This document shows positions 32,167 to 41,395 of a DNA stretch of 64,000 nucleotides, piece by piece. Position numbers and translations under genes: made by a program. Below the pieces are notes generated by a model. It ran no database searches. It saw nothing but the letters and a program-made list of their open reading frames with translations, and was not told the origin of the DNA. The DNA lies in the NCBI GenBank assembly GCA_965197825.1, contig CBDANW010000003.1:1922001-1986000 (forward strand). Direction: 5' to 3'. Position 1 is the first letter of the stretch. Each line of letters opens with the position of its first letter. The stretch is from CBDANW01 sp965197825. GTDB taxonomy: Bacteria > Acidobacteriota > Vicinamibacteria > Marinacidobacterales > DATDRI01.

Positions 32167-33297
32167 CTAAACATAACACACCCACGAAATCCCCCGCAAT
32201 TCCTTCTCGCCGCGACTAAGGAGCCGGCATCCTCCTTCGGTGACCAACACGTCGTCTTCCAGTCGAACGCCTCCTTTGCCGGGAATGTATATCCCTGGTT
32301 CGATGGTGAAGACCATTCCCGATTCGAGTCGTTCGGCTCGTCCAGGAGAGATCCATGGCGATTCGTGAACCTCGAGACCAATGCCGTGTCCGGTCCCGTG
32401 TCCAAAAAACTCACCGAAGTCGGCGGATTCGATCACATCGCGCGCCGCCCGGTCGACCTCCTGCGCTTCAATCCCTGGGCGGACGCTCTCGATCGCTGCC
32501 TGCTGCGCCGCTCGGACCACTTCGTAGATGCGCTCCGCTTCGGGCGAAGGCTCTCCGACGCAAAAAGTTCGCGTGACGTCGCTCGAGTAACCTTCCATCA
32601 CGCCGCCGAAGTCGATGATAACGAGATCTCCCAGCTCAAAACGGCGATCGGTCGGGCGTCCGTGCGGAAGTGCCGCGCGCGGTCCAGAGGCAACGATGGT
32701 ATCGAAGGCCGTTTTCTCGTATCCGTTCTGGCGGAGCCGGTAGTCGAGCTCTGCGGCCACCGTGCGCTCGGACACACCCGGTCGTATTTTCTCTTTCAGA
32801 GCGTTCACCGTTGGCCCGAGCCCGCGGGCGGCTCGCTCGAGCCGCTCGAGCTCGCTCCTGTCTTTGACGGCGCGCAGGCTTTCGATCCATCCCTGGCACC
32901 CGAGCAAGCGAGCGTCTTCTGAAAGCCCCGATTCCAAGAAACGTAACCGAGAAACCCGACAGTGAGCCTCTTCGTACGCCAAGCTGCGGTAGGCGCGGGC
33001 GCGCGCAAATCGAACCAGGGTTTCGTCATAGGACCCGACCACCTTGTAGATCTCGAGCTCGCCGATCTCTTCTCTGGATTGGCTCAGATACCTAGAGTCC
33101 GTGATGAGAACGTCCTCGCCACCCGATTCAAGCACCAGGATGCCGGCGGTGCCGGAGAAACCGGTCAGGTACCTGACGTTGGGCAGGTGCGTCACCAGCA
33201 GGGCTTCCCCACCGAGCGTCCGGAGGGATTCGAGCAGGCGCCTGCGGCGGTCCGCGAACTGGCTTGTTTTCATTGGGTTAACGGGGACGGTGAGCAA
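32167..33297 (-). CDS. Xaa-Pro aminopeptidase/dipeptidase (M24B)
   Basis: A cytoplasmic metallopeptidase cleaving Xaa-Pro bonds, about 370 residues. The creatinase-like N-domain (NVRYLTGFSGTAGILVLESG) precedes a pita-bread domain with metal ligands visible: LGDLVIIDFGGVMEGYSSDV (two Asp), FGHGTGHGIGLEVHESPWIS (His), MVFTIEPGIYIPGKGGVRLE (Glu) and EDDVLVTEGG (Glu). Start is MLTVPVN or, as likely, the MKTSQFADRR eight codons later. The C-terminus (LRGISWVCYV) extends slightly beyond the usual end. A peptidase of this type next to accB-accC is a common arrangement in several phyla. Exact specificity (PepP or PepQ) cannot be told. Confidence 0.92.
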   Translation of the reverse strand: MLTVPVNPMKTSQFADRRRRLLESLRTLGGEALLVTHLPNVRYLTGFSGTAGILVLESGGEDVLITDSRYLSQSREEIGELEIYKVVGSYDETLVRFARARAYRSLAYEEAHCRVSRLRFLESGLSEDARLLGCQGWIESLRAVKDRSELERLERAARGLGPTVNALKEKIRPGVSERTVAAELDYRLRQNGYEKTAFDTIVASGPRAALPHGRPTDRRFELGDLVIIDFGGVMEGYSSDVTRTFCVGEPSPEAERIYEVVRAAQQAAIESVRPGIEAQEVDRAARDVIESADFGEFFGHGTGHGIGLEVHESPWISPGRAERLESGMVFTIEPGIYIPGKGGVRLEDDVLVTEGGCRLLSRGEKELRGISWVCYV

Positions 33298-33331
33298 CTA
33301 GGCCCCGGCTGGGCGGCCGAGTGATGCGGCG

Positions 33332-33691
33332 CTATGCCAATTCTTTTTCCAGCCGCAGAGTCGCGCGTCGCATGACGTATCGGGCCAGTCCGTGATTGGC
33401 GCCGCGTCGCATGGCGCCCAGCAGGATATAGTCTTCCGTGATGGCGACCGCCAGGATAACCAAGTGCTCGGTCGTGATCACGATCTCTCGAAGATCCCCC
33501 GCTCCCACTTCCGCGGAAGCTTGTCGGGTCGTCTTGAGGAGCGCGGTGCATTCGGCGGCCAGCGTTTCGAAGTTGATGCTATCGTCGAGCGTGAGGCGCT
33601 CGATGGGAATTCCGTCGAACCCCATGACGACGAGGCCGAGCCAACCCTCGACCCGCTCAGTCAGATCCCGTAAGACGTCCGCGAAAACCAT
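33332..33691 (-). CDS. Roadblock/LC7-domain protein
   Basis: A 119-residue regulator-like protein. I start it at MVFADVLRDLTERVEGWLGL because longer frames add an unrelated, Arg-rich segment. The sequence shows the Roadblock pattern: VMGFDGIPIERLTL, INFETLAAECTALLKTTRQA and VITTEHLVILAVAITEDYIL. In bacteria such proteins (MglB-like) often act as GTPase partners in polarity or motility control. There is no MglA-type GTPase in this window. It lies 10 bp downstream of the TPR gene, so the two are probably one unit. Confidence 0.8.
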   Translation of the reverse strand: MVFADVLRDLTERVEGWLGLVVMGFDGIPIERLTLDDSINFETLAAECTALLKTTRQASAEVGAGDLREIVITTEHLVILAVAITEDYILLGAMRRGANHGLARYVMRRATLRLEKELA

Positions 33692-33701
33692 CCCTGCCCC
33701 T

Positions 33702-34970
33702 TCAGGATCTTCCCATGGCGGCCAGCCAACCTTCGAGCTCTCGGATCGCGTCCTCGAGGAAGCGTACGTCCGGATCCATTGACGGGGCCGTGGAAGAGGC
33801 ACCTGAGGATCTCGAGGACGGGGCGCTCCAACGTTCCGGTTCTTTGGACGCCGTCACGAGCAGCTCGAGCTCCTCGAGCCGTGATTGGAACTCTAGATTA
33901 TCCGGATTGGAAACGACGAGCTCCCGGTAGACGTTGACCGCGCGATCCAGATGACCCTGAGAGACGTAGAGCTCGGCAAGCGTCGTCGTCGCCAAGCCAG
34001 GCCTGTCCGGGTTGTCCTCTTCGTTGGCGTCGCCGAGGACATTCGCGCCGCGCTGGGCCTCCTCCGCCGATGGCGCGATCGATGGAGGCACCGTGGCTTT
34101 CACTTCAGGCACCTCAGGCAACGGGGGCTCCGCGGAAGTGTCGGGCAGCACGGGCGGCTTCCGGGTATCGTCAAACGGTTTCCTTATCTTGGCTCCGCCT
34201 AGATCGATGACCGCTGTCTCGCGCGGAGCGGGAGCTGCATCTTCTGCTGCTGGCGGCGCGGTCAGGTCATCGGAACTAGGAAGACTAGCGGGCTCCACGG
34301 GCGGAGAGGCACGCCTGGGCGCGGGCGACGGGATCGAGGCAAGATCTTGAATCTCCCGAGCCGTGCGCTTGAATATGGAGGTAACGGGCTGATCCTCGAA
34401 CTCCTCTTGCATCGACAACACGTCGTCGGAAACCTCCTCAGAACCCATCTCCTGCGCCTGACGCTCGATGAAACGAGACGCCGGGTTTGGCGGTGGAATG
34501 GTTGGAGGCGTGCTTTGCTCGCCCGGCGGGGTGGATGGGTCGGCGGCCGGCGAAGGGCCGGCTTGGGCCGCAGCCGCCGCAGCCTGGACTTGCTGGATCC
34601 TCTCGGCCAGGTCCGCGTCTTCCGGCGACAAGGTGCTCGCAAGCTCGTATTTGGAAAGCGCCTCGTCCAGCCGTCCAAGCTTGTGAAAAGACTCCCCCAG
34701 AAACTTGAGCGCCAACAGGTTATCGGGAACCTGCTGGAGCACCGTCTCGAATTCCGCACGGGCCTCTTCCAACCCGTCCGTCTCGAGAAGCGCGCGCCCG
34801 AGGGCGACGCGAGCCGAAAAGTAGTTGGGGTGTTTTTCCAGACCATCGCGGCAGGTCGCAACGGCGTCTTCTGGCTGGCCCGCCTTGCGATACTCTTCCG
34901 CAAGTTGGACGAAGATCTTGGAGTTCGGATCCGCCGTTAGCCGCTTCTCTAGATCTTCAATCCGACTCAT
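33702..34970 (-). CDS. TPR-repeat protein
   Basis: A 422-residue protein starting MSRIEDLEKRLTADPNSKIF. The first 140 residues hold about four TPRs (IFVQLAEEYRKAGQPEDAVA, NYFSARVALGRALLETDGLE, NLLALKFLGESFHKLGRLDE). A long low-complexity, Pro/Ala/Glu-rich region with a run of alanines follows (residues about 150-300). A last TPR pair is near residue 330 (TTTLAELYVSQGHLDRAVNV). No signal peptide. Likely a cytoplasmic scaffold. It is paired with the Roadblock gene; such TPR-Roadblock pairs fit a signalling or polarity function, but this is inference. A strong hairpin lies just upstream. Confidence 0.8.
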   Translation of the reverse strand: MSRIEDLEKRLTADPNSKIFVQLAEEYRKAGQPEDAVATCRDGLEKHPNYFSARVALGRALLETDGLEEARAEFETVLQQVPDNLLALKFLGESFHKLGRLDEALSKYELASTLSPEDADLAERIQQVQAAAAAAQAGPSPAADPSTPPGEQSTPPTIPPPNPASRFIERQAQEMGSEEVSDDVLSMQEEFEDQPVTSIFKRTAREIQDLASIPSPAPRRASPPVEPASLPSSDDLTAPPAAEDAAPAPRETAVIDLGGAKIRKPFDDTRKPPVLPDTSAEPPLPEVPEVKATVPPSIAPSAEEAQRGANVLGDANEEDNPDRPGLATTTLAELYVSQGHLDRAVNVYRELVVSNPDNLEFQSRLEELELLVTASKEPERWSAPSSRSSGASSTAPSMDPDVRFLEDAIRELEGWLAAMGRS

Positions 34971-34996
34971 CGCTCTTCATTCTAGTGTAACGCATA

Positions 34997-35029
34997 AAGG
35001 CGGAGCGGAACGTGGTTCCGCTCCGCCTT
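34997..35029 (-). terminator. Strong hairpin between the PKD-protein remnant and the TPR gene
   Basis: AAGGCGGAGCGGAAC (34997-35011) pairs perfectly with GTTCCGCTCCGCCTT (35015-35029) around a 3-base loop. It follows the end of the minus-strand PKD-domain gene by 20 bp and precedes the TPR start by 26 bp. On the minus strand the stem ends in CTTTA, a weak U-tract. It probably ends transcription from the pilMNOPQ direction. Confidence 0.7.
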
Positions 35030-35049
35030 CGTCTTACCGAGCGCTAAAG

Positions 35050-36244
35050 CTACGGGCACACAGCCAGAACTGAATGTGCCTGACTGGTTGAGGCGCTCGA
35101 ACCGCAGTTGGTCACGACGGTGAGCGTGATGTTGACCGCTCGACCGGCTAGGGCGGGCGAGTAAACATGATTCACGAGCTGGCGTTCCGCGAATCTCTTG
35201 CGGTGTGCCGTCACCGAAGTCCCATATGTATTGGTCGATGGTCTGTAACGGAGCCGCACCGGTCCCCGTGTGACCGGCATTCGAGGCGCTAGCGTTGAAA
35301 CTGGTAACCGCTGTGCCGTCGGCGAGGATGTCACCAAAAGTGTTGCAGGTCCCGCTGACGGCGAAGGACGCTGAGGGTATCAGGCAGTCTTCCTCAGGCA
35401 CAGGCTCGGGCGGTGGCCCCGCTCCATCCGAACTCACATTGATGGTCTCCTGGCAGGACGTCTGGAGTCCACTTATAGAGACTCTGTGGTGAAAAGGGTG
35501 ACAACGTACTGGCCAGGGCTACTGAAGGCGTGCGAAGTGTTACGCTCCACTTCGCGGGCCGACGTTCCGTCTCCGAATTCCCACTCGTATCGCGCTATAG
35601 GTTGTCCGGTCGCGCCAGTGATCGATCTGCGTGGCGGTGAAGAAAACAATCTCGCCTGCAGCATAGAACGCGTCGGAAGGCTCGACTTGAATGCCGCAAA
35701 CGTCGGTGCCGGAGAACATCGGTCGGTTGGCGGCGCGCAGAAAGATGTCCACTTGCCGGAAGACCGCATCCCGAAAGTCGCTATTCCCGACGGGCCTCCC
35801 CGTGATGGTGACTATGATGTCGTTCTCTTGATCCGTTCGGAAGGGTGACGACCAGTAGCGCGCACGGGCCACGCCGTTTTCGTTAGTGACCGCGGACACG
35901 GCCTTCGGCCGGTTCGGGCCTCCCGGAACAGGTCGCGATTGGCCTACTTGGGCTAGAACGCCGATGTCGAAAAACGCACCCGCGCTTAGGGTCGTTAAAT
36001 CGAAGCTGATCTCGACCCCCGATCTGGGACTGCCGTCTTGGCCACGCAAGGTCGCCTCGACGACCGAGCTAGAACTCCCGTTGGCGGTCAGCTGGTCCGG
36101 ATGAGCCGACATGTTCAGAGCCGCGGACAGCTCCGAGGGCCCAGCGAGTGGCGGCCGGGTAGCGTCCTCGAGGTTACAACCCGCTTGGCCCAGCGCAACC
36201 GGAATCAGCGCAATGACCATCGCCCACTTGACTCTATTCCACAT
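35050..36244 (-). pseudogene. Pilus-linked lipoprotein with Big-like and PKD domains, frameshifted
   Basis: The start MWNRVKWAMVIALIPVALGQ with AGC shows a lipoprotein signal. A bacterial-Ig-like region follows (NGSSSSVVEATLRGQDGSPR, VSAVTNENGVARARYWSSPF). Near 35620 one extra base shifts the frame (FFTATQIDHW where FTATQSITGATGQPIARYEW is expected). The first PKD domain (ARYEWEFGDGTSAREVERNT) then runs into another break near 35470 (TTESL*). A second PKD domain (QTIDQYIWDFGDGT) breaks near 35195, and the true end YSPALAGRAVNITLTVV is in the third frame, stopping at 35050. At least three indels. It probably was a surface or periplasmic protein co-transcribed with pilMNOPQ; homologues there may act in pilus function. 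Confidence 0.8.
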
Positions 36245-36314
36245 GCACGCCTCCGTGAAGCAAGGTAGCCTTCTTCGGCAGTTGACCGATCTTGGCTCCT
36301 CCTCGTCTTCCTGC

Positions 36315-36870
36315 CTAGTTTTCCGCGTAATCCGCGAAATGAATATTCAAAAACCCTTTGGCCGAAATCGCACGGCCGGCACCGTCATGGCCGAAGAACT
36401 CAATCTCGGCCATGGCGGAAAGGACCACGGCCCCTCCTCCAAACGCGGGATTTCGAAGTGGTGACTCAAGCTTCGCTTGGTTCCTCACCAGAATGAAGAT
36501 CCACGCCAGGTGTATTGCGCCCGTCGGCCCGAGTGAAGGTCACCCGATAGGACGTGATCGTGATGTCGTTCAGGAACGAGCTGTCGAATTGTTCCTGGTT
36601 CTTGAGAACCGCCGCCATTTGGACGAGACCATAGTCGGCCAAGACGGTGCACGTTAGTTCGACGGCGCTGTCATTCACGCAGACATCGGATTCGAGCTCG
36701 TCCGTCGGCTCCCCGGTGGGCGACTCCTGCAAACCCTGTACCTGCTCGACGACGAGAAACGTGTTGGTCGTGTCTTGCTCCAGCACGTTCGGCGTACTGC
36801 AGCTCGCCAGGTGGATGGCCGCCATCGCCGAAACGACTACGAACGCGTTTGCTTTGAGAAACGAAGTCAT
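36315..36870 (-). pseudogene. Pilus-linked lipoprotein, frameshifted near its C-terminal third
   Basis: A 134-residue frame starts MTSFLKANAFVVVSAMAAIH with a lipobox (HLASC). It reads well through TSYRVTFTRADGRNTPGVD, then shifts near 36500. The true continuation is in another frame: ILVRNQAKLESPLRNPAFGG, AVVLSAMAEIEFFGHDGAGR and ISAKGFLNIHFADYAEN, with the stop at 36315. Similar proteins in Acidobacteriota, as I remember them, have about 15-20 more residues at the join, so a small deletion caused the shift. Located between pilQ and the PKD lipoprotein, all in one direction. Function unknown. Confidence 0.75.
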
Positions 36871-36883
36871 TATCCCATGCCTC

Positions 36884-39568
36884 CTAGACCTCGCCCTTCC
36901 GAATCCTCGGCGTGAGGAAGATCAACAGCTCCTGATTCTCAGACGCGCTCTGCTTGGATCTGAACAGAGCACCCAAACCAGGGATTTTGTGAAGCAACGG
37001 CACATAGTCAGTACTCTCACTCTGGCTGTTGACGAAGACACCGCCAATAACCGTCGTCGATCCGTCCGGGACGAGGACCTGGGTGGTCGCTGACTGCGTG
37101 ATGATGCTAGGGATACCGTTCACTTCCCGGCCGAAGTCGGGAGTATCGTTGTTCACGGTAATGTCCAGGATGATCGTGTCCGCAGAGGTGATCTGCGGCG
37201 TGACGGCGAGATCCAGCACCGCGTCCTTGAACGTCACCGTGACGGTGTTGTTGGCGACCACCTGGACGGGAAAGGTCAAACCTTGCTTGATCGTGGCAGT
37301 TTGGTTGTTCTGCGTCACGATCCTGGGTGACGAGATGATGCGCACCTGACCTCTGCTCTCCGCGGCCGACAGGGCCACGTCGAGACTGAAAGCACCGGAG
37401 ATGCTACCCAGCGCGAGCCCGATGGCGCCGGTGGGCGTAGTGGGAATAGGCAGGTTCACGGCATAGCCCCGCTGGCCGACCGCGCTTTCGGGAGGCAACG
37501 TGCCCGTGGCCCGAGGCGGCGCGGTAGCGAATTGCTGGTCGATGTCCGAGCCAATGGACTGCCCGTCGAGTAGGACCGAGTTGGGGAACGTCAGCTCGTT
37601 GGTGTTGCCGAATGCGGAGTCGGCGTGCCCCGTGAAACCCCACTGAATTCCCAGGTTTCTGGTGAAGTTCCGAGTCGTGACGACGATGCGGGCTTCGATC
37701 TCGACACCGGGGATGGGCGCGTCCAACGTGTCGATGAGGGCATCGATGGTATCGAGCGAAGCGGCGAGGTCGGTGATGATCAAGGTGTTGGTCCGTTCAT
37801 CGATAACGACGTCTCCGCGCGCGGAAAGGTTTCTGTTGATGAGCCCTTGGACATCGCTGGCCCTGGCGTAAGAGAGCTCGCGAAGCATCGTGCTGAGATC
37901 CCCTGCCAACGCCTGCTCCTCGGCCAACCGGCGTCGCTCCGCCTCCTCCTGAGCGAGCTCACCGAGAGGCGCGATGCGGATCACGTTGCCCTCGACGATA
38001 TAGCCCAGGCGGTGGGACTTCAAGATGAGGTCCAGAGCCTGATCCCACGGCACCTCGGTGAGTACGAGCGTAATCCGACCGCTCACACCGGGCTGCACGA
38101 CGATGTTGAGCCCGCTGATGTCGGCAAAGAGCCGGAAAATGTCCTGGATGTCACCATCCCTGAAGTCGAGGCTGATGAGCTCACCCGTGTACTCTGTTGG
38201 GCCACCGCCGATCGTTCGCTGCTGAAGGACCCGCGCAGCAGGTGGGGTGGTCATCCCCGGCTCCCCGAGCGGAGGTTCCTGGGGGGGCTCGGGCAGTCCG
38301 CCCGCTTCGGGCGGCGCCGTCTGAGATGGGGCGAAGCTCTGAGCGACGACCGCGACCGGCTCCATCGAGGCCACCGGAGACGGTGAGCCCGGCTCATCGA
38401 GTCCATCGAGTCCGAAGGCCGTGAAATCTCCCTGACCATTGGACCGAATGGCCACCCCCGCCACCTCGTTGCTCGAGACGTCGTCTGCGTCGCCCACAAG
38501 CTCGGCGAGCCGAACCGCCGACACGGAAAAATAGATCGTGAGGTCGCTCCCCTCCGACAGAGCTCGATGGTGCACTTCGCCATCGAGGTCGAAGACGATT
38601 CTCGTGATCTGGGGATTAGCGCTCTGAAACTGCGCCACGCGGGCGCGATAGACGCCTGCGGCATCGATCGCAAGCCTCGGTGCCGGAACGCGGTTCACGG
38701 TCGCGGCGAAATCGAAGACCAACCGCGGCGGATCGGCCAGGCGGAAGCTTGTGTAGTTCAGCCGGCCGTCCCCTCCCACGGTCACGGTGAGAAGCCCCTC
38801 GGATACGGTGTGCGAGATGGAGTCGACGGTCGAGGCCGCTCTCACGGGCACGCTGGGGACAATGTGGACCGGGGCGACTGGGGCGACCGGGACAACGGGC
38901 GCGTCGTCATTAGCAGGTTCAGCCGGGTGATCAAGTTCAGCAGGCTCGGTCGGAAGCGGAAGCGTCGCAATCTCGTCGTGGCCGACCAATGCGTCAGCAG
39001 GGGCAGGGACCGGCGGCACGTCGGCAGCGTCGCTCGTGACGCTAGTGACGCTAGTGACAGGCGTGACGTTCGTGATAGGCGCCTCGGCCAACGGCGCCGA
39101 AGGGGTGCCGGAGATCGGTAGTGCCTCAGCGGGTGAGCCCGCCCCCTCGAACAAGACGGTCAATGCGTGCTCGGTCGCCGTGATCTGGTAGGGAACCAGC
39201 GACGACAATTTGACCTCGATGCGGGACAAGCTCTTGCCTCCGGCACCGTCCAACTCGGTGGCGATGATGGACTCGACTTCCTGGCTTCCTACGACCGTGC
39301 GATCGGAAATCGCGGTGATGTCGACGCTCGGCAGATCGATGACCAGAGTGAGTGGGTCGGGACTGTAGTGGGTATAGAACAAGGTGCCACTGGTCTCGAA
39401 CCAAACCCGCGTCCGAGCGGGCTCCACGTGGTAGCGGACCGCCCTGATGACCGCAGGATCGAGCTCCAGCGAGTCCTCTGCCTGAGCGGCGACCATGGCG
39501 ACGCTCGAGAGAACCATCGCGGGTGCCAACACCGCGGCCCGAACCCATGACGACCAAGGTTTCATCAT
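36884..39568 (-). CDS. pilQ: Type IV pilus secretin PilQ
   Basis: The outer-membrane channel for the pilus, about 894 residues. I start it at MMKPWSSWVRAAVLAPAMVL, which gives a clean signal peptide ending near AAQAEDS; the longer frame has no signal. An AMIN-type domain (TRVWFETSGTLFYTHYSPDP) is followed by a long Pro/Ala/Val linker with tandem VTSVTSVTS, a second AMIN domain (GDGRLNYTSFRLADPPRLVF), then STN/N0-N1 domains (LISLDFRDGDIQDIFRLFAD, VVIDERTNTLIITDLAASLD). The secretin core has VEIEARIVVTTRNFTRNLGI, SSPRIVTQNNQTATIKQG and VPDGSTTVIGGVFVNSQSES, and ends LLIFLTPRIRKGEV. It is intact and overlaps pilP by 4 bp. Confidence 0.96.
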   Translation of the reverse strand: MMKPWSSWVRAAVLAPAMVLSSVAMVAAQAEDSLELDPAVIRAVRYHVEPARTRVWFETSGTLFYTHYSPDPLTLVIDLPSVDITAISDRTVVGSQEVESIIATELDGAGGKSLSRIEVKLSSLVPYQITATEHALTVLFEGAGSPAEALPISGTPSAPLAEAPITNVTPVTSVTSVTSDAADVPPVPAPADALVGHDEIATLPLPTEPAELDHPAEPANDDAPVVPVAPVAPVHIVPSVPVRAASTVDSISHTVSEGLLTVTVGGDGRLNYTSFRLADPPRLVFDFAATVNRVPAPRLAIDAAGVYRARVAQFQSANPQITRIVFDLDGEVHHRALSEGSDLTIYFSVSAVRLAELVGDADDVSSNEVAGVAIRSNGQGDFTAFGLDGLDEPGSPSPVASMEPVAVVAQSFAPSQTAPPEAGGLPEPPQEPPLGEPGMTTPPAARVLQQRTIGGGPTEYTGELISLDFRDGDIQDIFRLFADISGLNIVVQPGVSGRITLVLTEVPWDQALDLILKSHRLGYIVEGNVIRIAPLGELAQEEAERRRLAEEQALAGDLSTMLRELSYARASDVQGLINRNLSARGDVVIDERTNTLIITDLAASLDTIDALIDTLDAPIPGVEIEARIVVTTRNFTRNLGIQWGFTGHADSAFGNTNELTFPNSVLLDGQSIGSDIDQQFATAPPRATGTLPPESAVGQRGYAVNLPIPTTPTGAIGLALGSISGAFSLDVALSAAESRGQVRIISSPRIVTQNNQTATIKQGLTFPVQVVANNTVTVTFKDAVLDLAVTPQITSADTIILDITVNNDTPDFGREVNGIPSIITQSATTQVLVPDGSTTVIGGVFVNSQSESTDYVPLLHKIPGLGALFRSKQSASENQELLIFLTPRIRKGEV

Positions 39569-40119
39569 TGCCCCTCCTCCAACGGATGGAGCCACTTTTC
39601 CAGTCGTTGAAACTTCTCAATTCGGAGAGGGTCATTGATTTCCTGGCGGAAAACAATTTTCTCCGAATCAATGGCTTCGATCATACCGTCGTACATTCGC
39701 TCCCCTTCCCGGGCAAAGTAGCTCTTGTTGTCAGTACCTTGGACCATGGCGATGTAGCCTTCCGATGTCCTGACGATGCCCCGGAGACTGACTCCTTGGA
39801 TAAGCATGCCGCCCAAGCCCGGAATCCTCTTGTCCGGAGGCAAGATGTTCAGCCCCAGAGCTAAGCTGATGAAAGGATCCCGCCTGCCACGGGCGTCGTA
39901 GCTGAAACCGGTCCCCTCCATGATGCCGATCTCGTCCGGAATCTCGATGCCTCCCGGCGCTCCGGGAGCCGCTTCGGTGCCACCCTCGGCACCCTCGGCT
40001 TGCGACTCATTATCGGCAGCGGGGGGTTCCTCGGTTTCCTGAGCCTGGACTCCAGAGGCAAGGACGAACAGAAGGAGCGTCGCCCCGCAAAAGAGTCTCA
40101 AGAACTTTTCAGACCGCAT
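39565..40119 (-). CDS. pilP: Type IV pilus protein PilP
   Basis: A periplasmic linker between the PilNO platform and PilQ. 184 residues with a signal peptide (LFCGATLLLFVLASGVQAQE) and a long acidic Gly/Ala/Glu spacer. The beta-rich HR domain reads SYDARGRRDPFISLALGLNI, IQGVSLRGIVRTSEGYIAMV and SYFAREGERMYDGMIEAIDS. The GRRDPF motif is typical of PilP. It lacks a clear lipobox Cys, so it may be soluble or anchored differently from the Pseudomonas lipoprotein. Its stop overlaps the pilQ start region; pilO lies 25 bp upstream. Confidence 0.88.
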   Translation of the reverse strand: MRSEKFLRLFCGATLLLFVLASGVQAQETEEPPAADNESQAEGAEGGTEAAPGAPGGIEIPDEIGIMEGTGFSYDARGRRDPFISLALGLNILPPDKRIPGLGGMLIQGVSLRGIVRTSEGYIAMVQGTDNKSYFAREGERMYDGMIEAIDSEKIVFRQEINDPLRIEKFQRLEKWLHPLEEGQ

Positions 40120-40144
40120 GACTTAGCTGCTCCCTAGTCCTCGT

Positions 40145-40750
40145 TCAGCGCCGGCGACCCCTTCTCCCTCTGCCTTCCGCCTGGGGAGGCGCTACCGCCC
40201 GCTCGATGAAGACAAAAGTCGTCGCGGTGCAGTTGGCCCGAATGGTCGAGGAGGCCGTAGGGCTCCGGTTGGCGGAGATTCTCAACCCGCTGACGTTCAC
40301 GATTCGCGACAGCTTGCTCAGTCGGTCGAAGAAGTAGGCAAGATTGTGATACGTCCCATCGAGCTCCAAAGTGATGGGCCACCTTGCGTAGAAGTCGACC
40401 GGCTGCGTCGCTTCCGGCTTGAAACGAAGTACTTCGAGATTCGACTGGGCGGCGAGGGCCTGTACCTTCCGGAGAAGGTCGTCCACTTCCTTGCTGCTGG
40501 GCAGAATCCGCGAGAGCGTTTGCAGTTGGGCTTCCCGCCGCTCGACCTCACGCTTGAACTCCGGCAGTCTGGCAGCCGTAAGCTTGCCAGCCTCCACCCT
40601 GTCGGAGAGCTCCTGGCGTTGCTGTTCTTTCGCCGCGATCTCCTCTTGCATGCCACTGTAGATCAGCCAGTGAAAGGCTCCATACGACAGAGCGCCCAAG
40701 ACGATGAAAAGTGCCAGCTGAGCACCGAAGGATATTTTCGATAAATCCAT
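40145..40750 (-). CDS. pilO: Type IV pilus inner-membrane protein PilO
   Basis: Forms the periplasmic heterodimer with PilN that aligns platform and secretin. 201 residues: one N-terminal helix (ALFIVLGALSYGAFHWLIYS), a coiled coil (EEIAAKEQQRQELSDRVEAG) and a ferredoxin-like domain (EVLRFKPEATQPVDFYARWP, LELDGTYHNLAYFFDRLSKL). A basic tail (GRGRRGRRR) ends the protein. The typical FYxRWPI and GxYHNLxxFFDRLSxLxRIVN motifs are present. Gene order N-O-P-Q is standard. Confidence 0.92.
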   Translation of the reverse strand: MDLSKISFGAQLALFIVLGALSYGAFHWLIYSGMQEEIAAKEQQRQELSDRVEAGKLTAARLPEFKREVERREAQLQTLSRILPSSKEVDDLLRKVQALAAQSNLEVLRFKPEATQPVDFYARWPITLELDGTYHNLAYFFDRLSKLSRIVNVSGLRISANRSPTASSTIRANCTATTFVFIERAVAPPQAEGRGRRGRRR

Positions 40751-40765
40751 CGCTATCCTCCTCCC

Positions 40766-41395
40766 TCACCTGGAGCCGGCGGCTTCCGCCACCTGCTGTT
40801 GATCGGCGCCGCCCGGCGGCGTTGGGTTTACTGTTTGGGCGCGCAGTTGAAAGGTCGTGAACTCGTCGGCCTGTCTCGCGTCGATGAGCTCTACGTTTCG
40901 GAAGTAGTCGGTGTCCTCGAGCTTTCGGATGTAGTCGGCAATGCTGACGTAGGAGGCCGCCATCCCGTTGACCGACACACCGTTTGCGGACTGGTTCAAG
41001 CCGGTTAGCCAAATGAAATCCGGCAGCTGGGCAGACAGCTGGTCCAGCATGATCACCGGCCCTTCCCGCTCGCTCATCAGGCGTTGAATGAGCTCCTCCT
41101 TCGCCTGTAGCTGCTGCAACTGCCGCTCGTACTCTTCGACTTGCGCGATGATCGTCGCCAGACGCGCCTGCTCTTGTTCCAACGAAGCGATGTCCTCATC
41201 GAGTCGAGCCATGGTTTGCTGTGCCGACCACCACTGCCACCCGATGAACGCCAACGACCCTCCGAGAATCAGTATCGCCAATAGAAGTCCGCTCTTCTCC
41301 GAAGGCTCGGAGGGTATTCCCGGCTCGCCGCCGCCGCTGAAAACGCCTCCCCGGGCGGCCGGCTCCTTTGCGCCAAGCAGGTTTACCCGAACCAT
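40766..41395 (-). CDS. pilN: Type IV pilus inner-membrane protein PilN
   Basis: 209 residues, starting MVRVNLLGAKEPAARGGVFS, the INLL-type motif that binds PilM. One helix (LLLAILILGGSLAFIGWQWW) is followed by a coiled coil (ARLDEDIASLEQEQARLATI) and the periplasmic ferredoxin-like fold (VIMLDQLSAQLPDFIWLTGL, GMAASYVSIADYIRKLEDTD). A longer than usual cytoplasmic linker (residues 10-35) separates the PilM-binding peptide from the helix. It shares a base with the pilM stop, consistent with tight coupling. Confidence 0.93.
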   Translation of the reverse strand: MVRVNLLGAKEPAARGGVFSGGGEPGIPSEPSEKSGLLLAILILGGSLAFIGWQWWSAQQTMARLDEDIASLEQEQARLATIIAQVEEYERQLQQLQAKEELIQRLMSEREGPVIMLDQLSAQLPDFIWLTGLNQSANGVSVNGMAASYVSIADYIRKLEDTDYFRNVELIDARQADEFTTFQLRAQTVNPTPPGGADQQQVAEAAGSR

